DNA of 64,000 nt from Pedobacter sp. MC2016-14 (GTDB taxonomy: Bacteria > Bacteroidota > Bacteroidia > Sphingobacteriales > Sphingobacteriaceae). How positions within the stretch are numbered: the stretch's first letter is position 1; every line of letters starts with the position of its first letter. Location of the stretch: the NCBI RefSeq assembly GCF_020991475.1, contig NZ_JAJMPA010000004.1, forward strand, positions 310,001 through 374,000, in the 5' to 3' direction. The notes under the pieces are model-generated. The model was not told the origin of the DNA, ran no database searches, and saw nothing but the letters and a program-made list of their open reading frames with translations. The translations under genes and the position numbers were made by a program. Shown one piece after another: positions 9,238-18,022 of this stretch.

Positions 9238-10275
9238 TTAATTATTAGCAGATTGCATATTTTTGCTAAGCGATGATTCCCTGATGATGATAGACGCAGG
9301 CAAAATTACCTGTTCCGGCTTTCCCCCGTCATGCTCAGTATTCAATTTATTCAGTAGTATTTTCATGATGTGATCTGCAATAGCTTTCAGCGGTTGGGCA
9401 ACTGCTGTTACAGGTGGGGTGCAGAATTCCAGCAATTCAAAATCATCAAAAGAAACTATAGCCAAATCAGTCCAAATCCTTTTGCCAATCTTTTTAAATG
9501 CCCTTAATCCATCCATACAGATATAATTTGCTGAAAAAATTACCGCATCAAGTTGAGTTTGTGTATTTAGAAAATCAATAATGTCCTGCACAGGCGAATC
9601 CGTGACCTTGTAATCAAGTTTCTTAACACAAAGTGGCAATTTAGAGGAAATCATCGCCTCCTCATAACCTTGAAGCCGATCGATCATTTGTTGCTCGGCC
9701 GAGTGTATCGTAACTAGCCCTATATTCTTATATCCATTGGCTATTAAATGGCGTGTTGCATTACCCATGCTATTTTTATTGTCTATAATTACATAGTTGG
9801 TCTCTACCGACTTTACATACCGGTCGAACAGAACTACTGGGGTCTTAGCCTCAATAAATTTGTTGACTTCATCTTCCAATCCCTCAGGAAGCGCAATAAC
9901 ATAGCCATCAACATGACGTTCCTTGAAAATACCTAACAATTCTATGGCCTTTTTTGTACTACCCCTTGTGCTACTGAATAAAATTTTATATCCCTCTTCC
10001 GAAGCCTTCTCATCAATAAACCTTGCTATACCAGCAAAAAATGGCTCCGAAATATCATCCACTAAAAAACCAATAATCTTAGTCTTCCCCGTTCTTAAAC
10101 TTTGGGCTAATGAATTGGGTTGATACCCCAATTCTGCGACGAGATTTAACACCTCTTGCGTAACTTTCGGACTAATATTCTTTTCTTTCGCCTTACCGTT
10201 AATTACAAAAGAAACAGTTGTGATGGAAACCCCAAGCTGATTGGCAATATCCTTGATTGAAACTTTTTTACTCAT
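9238..10275 (-). CDS. LacI-family transcriptional regulator
   Basis: A 345-residue regulator. The N-terminal helix-turn-helix has the LacI signature (VSIKDIANQLGVSITTVSF, residues 5-23), followed by a hinge with SLAQSLRTGKT and a periplasmic-binding-like effector domain (about 60-335). It should bind a sugar effector and repress or activate local glycan genes. The perfect palindrome CTAAAACGTTTTAG occurs both in its divergent upstream region and on the SusC-1 promoter, as expected for LacI targets with a central CG. Its stop lies 12 bp before the metallopeptidase start, so the two are probably co-transcribed. Confidence 0.93.
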   Translation of the reverse strand: MSKKVSIKDIANQLGVSITTVSFVINGKAKEKNISPKVTQEVLNLVAELGYQPNSLAQSLRTGKTKIIGFLVDDISEPFFAGIARFIDEKASEEGYKILFSSTRGSTKKAIELLGIFKERHVDGYVIALPEGLEDEVNKFIEAKTPVVLFDRYVKSVETNYVIIDNKNSMGNATRHLIANGYKNIGLVTIHSAEQQMIDRLQGYEEAMISSKLPLCVKKLDYKVTDSPVQDIIDFLNTQTQLDAVIFSANYICMDGLRAFKKIGKRIWTDLAIVSFDDFELLEFCTPPVTAVAQPLKAIADHIMKILLNKLNTEHDGGKPEQVILPASIIIRESSLSKNMQSANN

Positions 10276-10602
10276 ACTGATGGTGCCAAGTTAAGAGAAG
10301 TTTTTCAAAATTGATCAAATACAAGCACATTTCATGTGAAAAATCCTTTTGAGTACATAAAAAGCACTCAAACTTTGATTATTTGGAATTAATAGCTATA
10401 ATTGCCATCCTAAAACGTTTTAGCATTAATCTAAAATTGCATTGTTTTTGGTCTGATGATGGGTCTGGGTAATGGATTTTGTGTTGCATTTCTCTAGTCT
10501 TCTGCCGACCAACAACTCTAATTTACAAAGATTAGACAAGGCAAGTTTAATTACATAAAACAAAATTCTTAATTGATTTACGATAAAAACCTCAATAAAT
10601 AA
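10276..10602. promoter_or_regulatory. Divergent regulatory region between lacI-type and GH92 genes
   Basis: This 327-bp region holds promoters for the regulator (minus) and GH92 (plus). On the plus strand TTTG (10374-10377), a 19-bp spacer and TATAATTG (10397-10404) form a near-consensus Bacteroidota promoter with predicted start near 10411. Inverted repeats TTTGAGT/ACTCAAA (10348-10354/10366-10372) and TTTCA/TGAAA (10330-10341) lie nearer the regulator and could be leader hairpins or autoregulatory sites. The GH92 leader would be about 190 nt; I see no known riboswitch in it. Confidence 0.6.
10410..10423. promoter_or_regulatory. LacI-type operator at the GH92 promoter
   Basis: Perfect 14-bp palindrome CTAAAACGTTTTAG, identical to that at 7775-7788. 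It begins six bases after the predicted -7 element and covers the predicted transcription start of GH92, a typical repressor position. Binding by the neighbouring LacI-family protein is inferred. Confidence 0.75.
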
Positions 10603-12891
10603 ATGACGAAAATACTTTTATACGCGCTGTTTTGTACCTCAATTGCTGCAAACGCCCAGCAAAATCTTTCTAAATATGTAAAGCCAATAATTGGAACCCA
10701 GAAAATGGGTCATACGTATCCAGGTGCCACAGTACCATTTGGAGCTGTACAGCTTAGTCCGGAAACAGATACAATCTCATATGAGCTTAATGGCAAGTAC
10801 AACGGTGACGTCTACAAATATTGCGCCGGGTATAAATATGAGGACAAAACAATTGTAGGCTTTAGCCATACCCACTTTAGCGGGACCGGCCACTCCGATC
10901 TTGGCGATTTTCTAATTATGCCAACCCAGGGCAAGCTTCAATTAAACCCCGGAACCGCTAGCGATGCTAAAAGTGGATTTCGCTCCGCATTCTCTCACAA
11001 AAATGAAGTTGCAAAAGCTGGATATTATAAAGTGAAATTGGATGATGACAACATCTTGGCCGAATTGACCGCCACAAAAAGAGTTGGTATGCACCAGTAT
11101 ACTTTCCCTAAATCAGACCAGTCTCATATTATTTTAGATTTAATGTCTGGCATATATAACTATGAAGAAAAAAATGTCTGGACTTATGTGCGGGTAGTGA
11201 ATGATACGCTTATCACCGGCTATCGCCAAACAAACGGATGGGCAAGAACAAGAACTGTTTATTTTGCTTTGTCATTCTCCAAACCGTTCATAAATTATGG
11301 GCAAAAAAATCATGATGCAAAACAACCGTACCGTGGGTTCTGGGGAAAGTTTGACCAAAGTAAAAACTTCCCTGAAATAGCTGGAAAGCAAATTAGAATG
11401 TATTTTGATTTTAAGACTGAAGAGCAGGAAAAAATCAAAATAAAACTCGCTCTTTCACCAGTCAGTCAGGAAAATGCCGTTAAAAATATGCAGACAGAAA
11501 TACCCGGCTGGAATTTTAATGCAATACGAGAACAGGCAGAGAAGGATTGGGACAACGAGTTGAGTAAAATTGTAGTGAATGCTAAAGAAGAGGACAAGGT
11601 AAATTTTTACACTGCAATGTACCACGCCTTTATAAGCCCAACCACTTACAGTGATGTAAATGGGCAATACAAAGGTTTGGACCAAAACGTTCACGAAGCA
11701 AAAGGCTTCAACAATTACACAACTTTTTCTCTTTGGGATACCTACCGGGCATTACACCCATTTTTTAACATCATACAACCATCGAGAAATAATGATATGG
11801 TTAAATCCATGATGGCACATTATGATCAAAGTGCTTTGAAAATGCTGCCCATTTGGTCTCATTATGCAAACGACAATTGGTGTATGAGCGGATACCATAG
11901 TGTATCGGTTGTTGCCGACGCAGTAATTAAGGGCGTCTATAATGGTGATCCTGAAGCAGCCTTACAGGCTTGTATTGCTACTGCCAACCATAGGAATTAC
12001 GAAGGAATCGGTTTATACATTGATAAAGGATACATCCCGGCAGAAAAAAGTGGTGTATCCATATCAAATACGCTAGAATATGCTTATGATGACTGGTGCA
12101 TTGCTCAGTTGGCAAAAAAAATAAACAAACAAGACATCTATAATGAATACCTAAAACGCTCAGGTAATTGGGAAAATAATTTTGATCCTTCCTCGGGCTT
12201 TATGCGAGCAAGAATGGAAGATGGGTCTTTTCAAAAAAAGTTTGATACCATGAGCACCCATGGCCAGGGTTTTATAGAAGGGAACTCCTGGAATTATAGC
12301 TTCTTCGTTCCGCAAGATCCGTCTTTACTGATGCAACGCATGGGTGGAAAGAAAAAATTTGCAGAAAAGCTGGATACACTATTCACCATGCATTTACCAG
12401 ATGAATTTTTCGCAGACACGGAAGACATCACACGTGAAGGAATAATTGGTGGATATGTCCATGGAAATGAACCTGCTCATCATGTTGCTTATTTATACAA
12501 TTGGGCAGATCAACCCTGGAAAACTCAGTCACGAGTAAGAATGATTTTGAAAATGCAATACGGCCCTACACCTGATGGATTAGGAGGAAATGACGATTGT
12601 GGTCAGATGAGTGCGTGGTATATATTCTCCTCACTAGGATTTTACCCCGTTGCACCCGGATCAGATGAATATGCCATTGGAAGCCCTGCAATAAAATCGG
12701 CAACATTAAAACTAGAAAATGGAAAGACATTTAACATTGAGGCCATTAATCAGGGTGATGAAAATGTATATGTCTCTAAAGTGTTGCTAAATGGAAATCC
12801 GTTGAAAAGACTTACACTTAAGCATGATGAGATCATAAAAGGAGGGAAACTTACCTTCTACATGTCTGCCAAGCCAACAAAATTCAAATAA
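10603..12891 (+). CDS. GH92 family exo-alpha-mannosidase
   Basis: A 762-residue glycoside hydrolase with a signal peptide (to about residue 19, ANAQ). Family 92 hallmarks are GTGHSDLGD near residue 95, SLWDTYRALHPFF in the middle, GNSWNYSFFVPQD, HGNEPAHHVAYLYNW and GNDDCGQMSAWYIFSSLGFYP near the C-terminus. Length and motif order fit full-length GH92 enzymes. These calcium-dependent enzymes remove alpha-linked mannose (1,2, 1,3 or 1,4) from N-glycans or mannans; linkage cannot be read here. It is first in a plus-strand unit with metallopeptidase paralogue 2, under the predicted LacI operator. Confidence 0.95.
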   Translation: MTKILLYALFCTSIAANAQQNLSKYVKPIIGTQKMGHTYPGATVPFGAVQLSPETDTISYELNGKYNGDVYKYCAGYKYEDKTIVGFSHTHFSGTGHSDLGDFLIMPTQGKLQLNPGTASDAKSGFRSAFSHKNEVAKAGYYKVKLDDDNILAELTATKRVGMHQYTFPKSDQSHIILDLMSGIYNYEEKNVWTYVRVVNDTLITGYRQTNGWARTRTVYFALSFSKPFINYGQKNHDAKQPYRGFWGKFDQSKNFPEIAGKQIRMYFDFKTEEQEKIKIKLALSPVSQENAVKNMQTEIPGWNFNAIREQAEKDWDNELSKIVVNAKEEDKVNFYTAMYHAFISPTTYSDVNGQYKGLDQNVHEAKGFNNYTTFSLWDTYRALHPFFNIIQPSRNNDMVKSMMAHYDQSALKMLPIWSHYANDNWCMSGYHSVSVVADAVIKGVYNGDPEAALQACIATANHRNYEGIGLYIDKGYIPAEKSGVSISNTLEYAYDDWCIAQLAKKINKQDIYNEYLKRSGNWENNFDPSSGFMRARMEDGSFQKKFDTMSTHGQGFIEGNSWNYSFFVPQDPSLLMQRMGGKKKFAEKLDTLFTMHLPDEFFADTEDITREGIIGGYVHGNEPAHHVAYLYNWADQPWKTQSRVRMILKMQYGPTPDGLGGNDDCGQMSAWYIFSSLGFYPVAPGSDEYAIGSPAIKSATLKLENGKTFNIEAINQGDENVYVSKVLLNGNPLKRLTLKHDEIIKGGKLTFYMSAKPTKFK

Positions 12892-12918
12892 ATTAATCAA
12901 CCACCAACCACAAAAAAC

Positions 12919-13878
12919 ATGAAGTCAATTAAACCAATCCTCCTGGCAGCTACCCTATGTGCTCTAACTTTATTATCCTCCTGTAAAAAATCCGGCTCCG
13001 ATGATTCGCCTGAAGAAACGAGTGCCTTAACTCCTCCCGTAGAAACCTGGCAGGAACATTGGTTCCAACACACACAGCTGGTAAAAAGAGTCTACTATGA
13101 TGACAAGGTGGCGGTATATGATGATCCATATATGTCTACGATTCGCCACGAATGGATCAATAAAACCATGGGCGATGTATGGACGTATGTTAAAAAGAAC
13201 TATGGTCAATTTGGAAACGGAGATCCCCGGTTATATGTGGTTACACATGGTGTGATCGGAAATCTTAACAGCAGCTATTCCGGGGGGCACCCCGATAGCT
13301 ATTTCGGTGCTAATCATGACTATAGGAATATGATTGATGTAGGCTTAGGGGCCGATTCCTGGACATCAGAAACAGGACAAGCTATCGGTATTATGACGCA
13401 TGAAGTTGGACATATTGTATGTGGTGCAAACAACGGTGTTAATGGATCGCCCTCGGATGCACTTTGGGGCGATAGTAAATTCATGGAGATCTTTAACTAT
13501 GATGTTTTTGCGAATATTAATCGTCAATCCGAGGCAGATTTAGTGTACAGCCAAATGCAAACCCAATATGACAATTTTCCTCAAGCAGGTACGCAGTGGT
13601 TCAAAAATTGGTTCTATCCTATTTATACCAATTATGGAAGAGGGGCGGTACTCAGTAAGTACTTTCAATTGCTTGCTGCAAATTTTCCGTCCGTTAATAA
13701 ATTGTACGCAAGAGACATTAACCTGGGCGAGTTTGTTCACTTCTGGAGCGGCGCAGCAGGTGTGAATTTGGAAGCGAGAGCCTTGTTAGCATTTGGAGCA
13801 AGCTGGAGTAATGAAACAACACAAGCTCAGTTCAGAATTGCCAAAGTAGCGTTCCCGAACGTGAAGTATACAAATTAA
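12919..13878 (+). CDS. Putative zinc metallopeptidase lipoprotein, HExxH paralogue 2
   Basis: A 319-residue lipoprotein (lipobox Cys about residue 22, LLSSC). It carries H161-E-V-G-H165 and E190 after 24 residues in the shared block WGDSKFMEIFNYD. It is strongly similar throughout to 8311-9225 and 18023-19006, including TWQEHW near the mature N-terminus and GEFVHFWSGAAGVNLEARA near the end. It starts 27 bp after the GH92 stop and ends just before a bidirectional terminator, so it is co-transcribed with the mannosidase. A gluzincin-type protease is inferred; no named family recognised. Confidence 0.7.
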   Translation: MKSIKPILLAATLCALTLLSSCKKSGSDDSPEETSALTPPVETWQEHWFQHTQLVKRVYYDDKVAVYDDPYMSTIRHEWINKTMGDVWTYVKKNYGQFGNGDPRLYVVTHGVIGNLNSSYSGGHPDSYFGANHDYRNMIDVGLGADSWTSETGQAIGIMTHEVGHIVCGANNGVNGSPSDALWGDSKFMEIFNYDVFANINRQSEADLVYSQMQTQYDNFPQAGTQWFKNWFYPIYTNYGRGAVLSKYFQLLAANFPSVNKLYARDINLGEFVHFWSGAAGVNLEARALLAFGASWSNETTQAQFRIAKVAFPNVKYTN

Positions 13879-13884
13879 AATAAA

Positions 13885-13924
13885 GTCTGCCTGGTGTTGA
13901 AATTAAACTTCACCAGGCAGATTT
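13885..13924. terminator. Bidirectional rho-independent terminator
   Basis: Perfect 11-bp inverted repeat TCTGCCTGGTG (13886-13896) and CACCAGGCAGA (13911-13921) with a 14-nt loop, preceded by an A-rich stretch and followed by TTT. It lies between the convergent metallopeptidase-2 and tandem-protease genes and can serve both strands. Confidence 0.88.
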
Positions 13925-13935
13925 CACATATTGTA

Positions 13936-15387
13936 TCAGTAAGACTTTAGTAACTGAACAATAACAGCTGCAGGCACTACAACACTGCATACCCTACTGT
14001 AGCGTGCTATATTTATCCCATAAAAATTTCCATTCGCATCAAATACAGGCCCGCCGCATTGCGCAGGCTGTAAAACTGCGTCATGGGCAAAAACTTTTTT
14101 AAATCTATCTCTCCGTATGCTCTTACCACCAGCAAACTGCGCCGCCGGATGGTTATAATAAGCTTGTGGCAATGTTTTAGAAACTGGAAACTCTGGTATA
14201 GAAAATTCACCGCTCCCAATTACGCTAGGCACAAAAGTTCCATCGGCAAGCGGCGAGAAAAGAAATGTGCCCAACTGGCCGAACTTTAAGTCACCCATAT
14301 TCATTTTAGCTAAACTTATACCGCCCTTTAGTCTGCGGGGAGTCGACAATAAAACAAGGTCATTTGCTTCATCGCGCGCAATGATAGTTAGTGCATATTG
14401 CTTGCCCGAGATTTTTACAATTGGCTTAGCACCCACCATAGAGCTTTTACTCAGCAAAATGCCCCGATTTTTGAAACGTTCAGTCAAGGGCAAATCAACC
14501 GCACTAAAATGGGTCCCCTGTAACGTTTGAGGCTTTCCCTCCAATGTGCTTTCAATTAGATAAACATCGCGGTTAAACAACTTAAAAATGTGCTTAGAAA
14601 GCACATCGGCTGTATCGACACCAAAAAACACAGCATCAGCTTTTTTCAAAGAATCCAGACCTACAGCATCTTCCATAACCGGATAAACCTTATAACTCTC
14701 GGGCTTTTTTAAAGCGGTCCAATATTTTCTGTATAAATCAACAGGGATTTCGAAGTTGCTTTTTTCAGGAATTTCAATACCACTGTGTAATCCAATCAAC
14801 CTTCCTTCGATATCAAACAATGGCCCACCAGAATCACCCGGCTCCATAATACAGGTAGAGGTCATGAATCCATATTTGTTTTTTAACTCCGTTACCTTAC
14901 CGACACGAACCAAAGGTAAAGTTTGGCTCAAGCTCTCTGGATAGGCAATGCTAATACAAGGCTCGTTCTGTTTAACACCAGATGACCAACCCATTTCTGC
15001 ACAAGCCCATTTCCCGGCACCTATAATCTTCATCATCGCCACATCAGGGACAAACTTATTATTTTCAAGTTCTATTTCTCCCAATCCGCAGGCAATCTGA
15101 CTGGAACCATCAGGAAACATCACCATATAGCTTTGTCCCGGGGTATTCACGTGCGCAGCAGTCAAAATATAACCATCCGCATCCACTACAACGCCACTAA
15201 ATTGTCCCCCTGTACGCATTTGCCTGTCAACATCAAAGGCCCACATCCTTACACAGGCGCCGTAAGCTTTCCGTATTGCCTTCTCTAAGGCTTTATTTAC
15301 AGAAGCCGGGCTCAGCTTTTGTCCATAGGCAAGACTGTTGACGCCTGCAAAAAACAGCAAGGCAATCAAAACCATCCAATTCTTCAT
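13936..15387 (-). CDS. Tandem trypsin-like serine protease with a degenerate second domain
   Basis: A 483-residue exported protein with a signal peptide ending AYGQ. Domain 1 (about residues 30-220) has an intact S1-type triad: His79 in TAAHV, Asp115 in PDVAMMKI and Ser186 in EPGDSGGP. Domain 2 (about 240-483) keeps the fold signature, with Asp343 in ANDLVLL and QCGGPVFDANG. There Cys444 replaces the nucleophilic serine, and no catalytic His is visible in the matching region. I see no PDZ domain, so it is not a classic HtrA. It is last in the TlpA-fucosidase-protease operon. The target is unknown; glycoprotein degradation is an inference from context. Confidence 0.85.
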   Translation of the reverse strand: MKNWMVLIALLFFAGVNSLAYGQKLSPASVNKALEKAIRKAYGACVRMWAFDVDRQMRTGGQFSGVVVDADGYILTAAHVNTPGQSYMVMFPDGSSQIACGLGEIELENNKFVPDVAMMKIIGAGKWACAEMGWSSGVKQNEPCISIAYPESLSQTLPLVRVGKVTELKNKYGFMTSTCIMEPGDSGGPLFDIEGRLIGLHSGIEIPEKSNFEIPVDLYRKYWTALKKPESYKVYPVMEDAVGLDSLKKADAVFFGVDTADVLSKHIFKLFNRDVYLIESTLEGKPQTLQGTHFSAVDLPLTERFKNRGILLSKSSMVGAKPIVKISGKQYALTIIARDEANDLVLLSTPRRLKGGISLAKMNMGDLKFGQLGTFLFSPLADGTFVPSVIGSGEFSIPEFPVSKTLPQAYYNHPAAQFAGGKSIRRDRFKKVFAHDAVLQPAQCGGPVFDANGNFYGINIARYSRVCSVVVPAAVIVQLLKSY

Positions 15388-15399
15388 CCAGTTGATATG

Positions 15400-16806
15400 C
15401 TATTTGCGTTCATTGTAAATTCCAAATTCTGAAATCGAGGCAGTGCTGCTAAAAGAATTATATTTAATTCGCACTTTTTCGCCCCAAACCCTTTTAAAGC
15501 GGTGTATTAAAATTCTTGCACTACTGCTGCTGTCAGTTAAAGGATGCCAGGTGTTGTTAGCAAAATATTCCAGTGTGTAGGAAATCGTATTCGCTTTTTC
15601 CTGGGTAATTACTACCATATTAAAACCCTCTTCTTTGGCCAGATCTACCTCAAACCATGGATTTTTTACTGTAGGATGTGAGGTCCAGTTAGACCCAAAA
15701 TCATCGTCGTTCGCAAAATCCATAATAGACATATCCCAGCTCCAACTCGCATTCGCTGGTTTTCTTTTTGCCAGGTTCGATGAAACAACAGGGGCATCCG
15801 CGGCCGGAAATTTAGGCAACGAAGCCGCCGGTTTATATAATTTCCCCATCTCGCTCAAAGCCTGCAGCGCATTATCATCAATCATCCCATCCCGGTTAGG
15901 TGCTACATTTAAAATAAAATTGCAAAATACCTGATTGTAAGGCAATGCATTTTCATTAACCATTTTTTCAGGAGATTTAACCGGAGTGGTAGTGAAAGAT
16001 GTTTTCCAGAACCAGTTTGCCTGTAGAGGTAAACAAGCCAAAGCAGGCAATTTATTGCTTTCCTTAGAAATGTGCTGCCCCGCTCCTTGTTCGTAAGATT
16101 TAATATCCGTGTAGAACAATGCTTCTGTGGGGTATTTTGCAGCATTTAAATCCATCACCAAACAGTTTGGCTGGATAGATTTAATCAGACTGTATATTTC
16201 TTCAAATGGCACATCATCGTAAGATATTCTAGACCATGGTGCATCCCAGCCATCGATAATCAATGCCGATATTTCACCATAATTGCTCAATAATTCTGTC
16301 AACTGTGCTTTAACCATCTTAATATGTGCTGGCTTAATTTGACCAGGTCGAAGTTTATGATGCGTATCTAAGATAGAATAGTATAACATTACTTTCAATC
16401 CGGCTTTACGAAATGAGGCCACATATTCTTTGACTACATCACGTTTCAGCGGGCTGTTCATCACATTATAAGACGTAGTTTTGGTATCCCAAATTGCAAA
16501 TCCGCTGTGGTGTTTAGTTGTTAAACAACCGTATGACATGTTTGCCGATTTCGCGGCTTTAGCCCATTGGTCTGTATTTAGTTTTTTAGGATTAAAGATT
16601 GCTGGCGAAGCTTCCGGATCTGCCCAGTCATCGTTCATATACGTAGGAATGTTGTAATGAATAAACATGCCAAATCCAAGATCAACAAACTGCTGCTGTA
16701 GCTGCGTTAAAGGTAGCGGGGCGGCAGCAGTTTGACTAAATGTTTTTTGCGTAGAAAAGATGTAAACGCCACACAGGAAGGCAGCAAACAATAAAAATTT
16801 CTTCAT
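15400..16806 (-). CDS. GH29 family alpha-L-fucosidase
   Basis: A 468-residue exported enzyme with a signal peptide to about residue 25. Family 29 features are FGMFIHYN, CLTTKHHSGFAIWDTKTT, SPLKRDVVKEYVASFRKAGLK, the strand ALIIDGWD carrying the probable nucleophile Asp185, and NFILNVAPNRDG. A C-terminal beta domain (about 345-468) follows the catalytic domain. It hydrolyses terminal alpha-L-fucose, probably from glycoprotein glycans given the GH92 and protease neighbours. Its start is 4 bp from the stop of the TlpA gene, indicating one operon. Confidence 0.9.
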   Translation of the reverse strand: MKKFLLFAAFLCGVYIFSTQKTFSQTAAAPLPLTQLQQQFVDLGFGMFIHYNIPTYMNDDWADPEASPAIFNPKKLNTDQWAKAAKSANMSYGCLTTKHHSGFAIWDTKTTSYNVMNSPLKRDVVKEYVASFRKAGLKVMLYYSILDTHHKLRPGQIKPAHIKMVKAQLTELLSNYGEISALIIDGWDAPWSRISYDDVPFEEIYSLIKSIQPNCLVMDLNAAKYPTEALFYTDIKSYEQGAGQHISKESNKLPALACLPLQANWFWKTSFTTTPVKSPEKMVNENALPYNQVFCNFILNVAPNRDGMIDDNALQALSEMGKLYKPAASLPKFPAADAPVVSSNLAKRKPANASWSWDMSIMDFANDDDFGSNWTSHPTVKNPWFEVDLAKEEGFNMVVITQEKANTISYTLEYFANNTWHPLTDSSSSARILIHRFKRVWGEKVRIKYNSFSSTASISEFGIYNERK

Positions 16807-16810
16807 GATG

Positions 16811-17953
16811 TTAGTTCAGCAATGCTGCAAGTTTTTTGTTCAATACCTCACCCATCAGGTGCGATCCAATAATTTTTCCATCCGGACTGATTAGAAAATT
16901 AGCCGGTACACCGGTAATTCCGTATACCTTACGCGCTTCATTGTCCCAACCCTTCAGATCAGAAATCTGAGGCCAGGTCAATCCATCCTTTTTAACAGCT
17001 TCTACCCATTTAGCTTTATCGCTATCTACAGAAACGCCTAAAATTTCAAAGCCTTTATCTTTAAACATTGCGTATTGTTTCAACAAATTTGGGCTTTCTG
17101 CTCGACAAGGAGAACACCAGCTGGCCCAAAACTCCACCAATACATACTTGCCCTTAAAATCAGCCAACGACACCGCTTTACCCTGCATATCTTTTTGAGT
17201 AAAATTGGGTGCATTTACGCCTATCGCGGTAACCGTAGAGGCATTCAAAAGTTGATACAATCCCTGTCCCGTATAAGAAAGCCTCAGTTTTTCATTTAGC
17301 TTATTAAATATCGGCATAGCAACGTCCGATTTAATACCGTAGCCACCCACCAATTCAGATAAGGCTTGCAATGAAAAATAAGAATTTGGATTGGCCTTAG
17401 CAAACATAAGCATCTTCTCACCCCTGGATTTACGGAATGTTGTTACCTGCTTATCCAATGCTTTAAAAAACAAGGTATCTTTTTGAAGTTCCGGACTTGC
17501 CCTGTTAATGGCCACATTGGCATTGTGGTGCACAGTCATAACCGTAGGACCAACAGTCGCATCAAAAGCTTTCATCTCTTCATAAACTTTTGAGCCAGTC
17601 CATTTGGCATTGTAAAGCGAATCGGCAGAAGCAATCTTAATGTTCTCCTGTCCAAAGTTGATATAAACTACATCTCCTAAACCTTTGGTGCCGTAAATTT
17701 CTTTATCGCGGATGCCCTCCCGAGATAAAGTCATTCGTCCACTGGCATAGCCAGATACTGTTCCTGAAAATTTAAAGGTCCCATTAATCATTTCGCAAGA
17801 GTCTGTTGCACCCTTACCTTCAGAAGTATAATCCAGATAGATTTTCGCCGGTTTATTTAAAGTACCAATTTTACCAGCTATGTTAAAATTGGGCGTTTGT
17901 GCTGCAGCCATAATGGGAGCCATCAGGCCAAGCACTAAAAATTTCAATTTCAT
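16811..17953 (-). CDS. TlpA-like thiol-disulfide oxidoreductase with DUF4369 domain
   Basis: A 380-residue exported protein (signal to about residue 19). An N-terminal DUF4369-like beta domain (about 22-120) and helical linker precede a C-terminal AhpC/TSA-thioredoxin domain (about 245-380). The active site is C280-S-P-C283 in EFWASWCSPCRAESP, and a cis-Pro region TGVPANFLISPDG follows. Such proteins keep periplasmic thiols reduced or form disulfides. In Bacteroidota glycan loci they often accompany SusC/SusD; their exact partner is not known. It is the first gene after the hairpin at 17981-18014 and leads the fucosidase/protease unit. Confidence 0.9.
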   Translation of the reverse strand: MKLKFLVLGLMAPIMAAAQTPNFNIAGKIGTLNKPAKIYLDYTSEGKGATDSCEMINGTFKFSGTVSGYASGRMTLSREGIRDKEIYGTKGLGDVVYINFGQENIKIASADSLYNAKWTGSKVYEEMKAFDATVGPTVMTVHHNANVAINRASPELQKDTLFFKALDKQVTTFRKSRGEKMLMFAKANPNSYFSLQALSELVGGYGIKSDVAMPIFNKLNEKLRLSYTGQGLYQLLNASTVTAIGVNAPNFTQKDMQGKAVSLADFKGKYVLVEFWASWCSPCRAESPNLLKQYAMFKDKGFEILGVSVDSDKAKWVEAVKKDGLTWPQISDLKGWDNEARKVYGITGVPANFLISPDGKIIGSHLMGEVLNKKLAALLN

Positions 17954-17980
17954 TGTGTGTGTTTTAATATAGGGTTTAAT

Positions 17981-18014
17981 AAACCTGCAGGCACGTTAAA
18001 CGTCCCGCAGGTTT
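17981..18014 (-). terminator. Probable terminator after metallopeptidase 3
   Basis: Inverted repeat AAACCTGC (17981-17988) / GCAGGTTT (18007-18014) with an inner ACGT/ACGT pairing, starting 9 bp past the stop of the gene at 18023. The U-tract on the minus strand is short (TTTATT), so termination may be partial, allowing read-through into TlpA. Confidence 0.55.
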
Positions 18015-18022
18015 TGGAGTAC

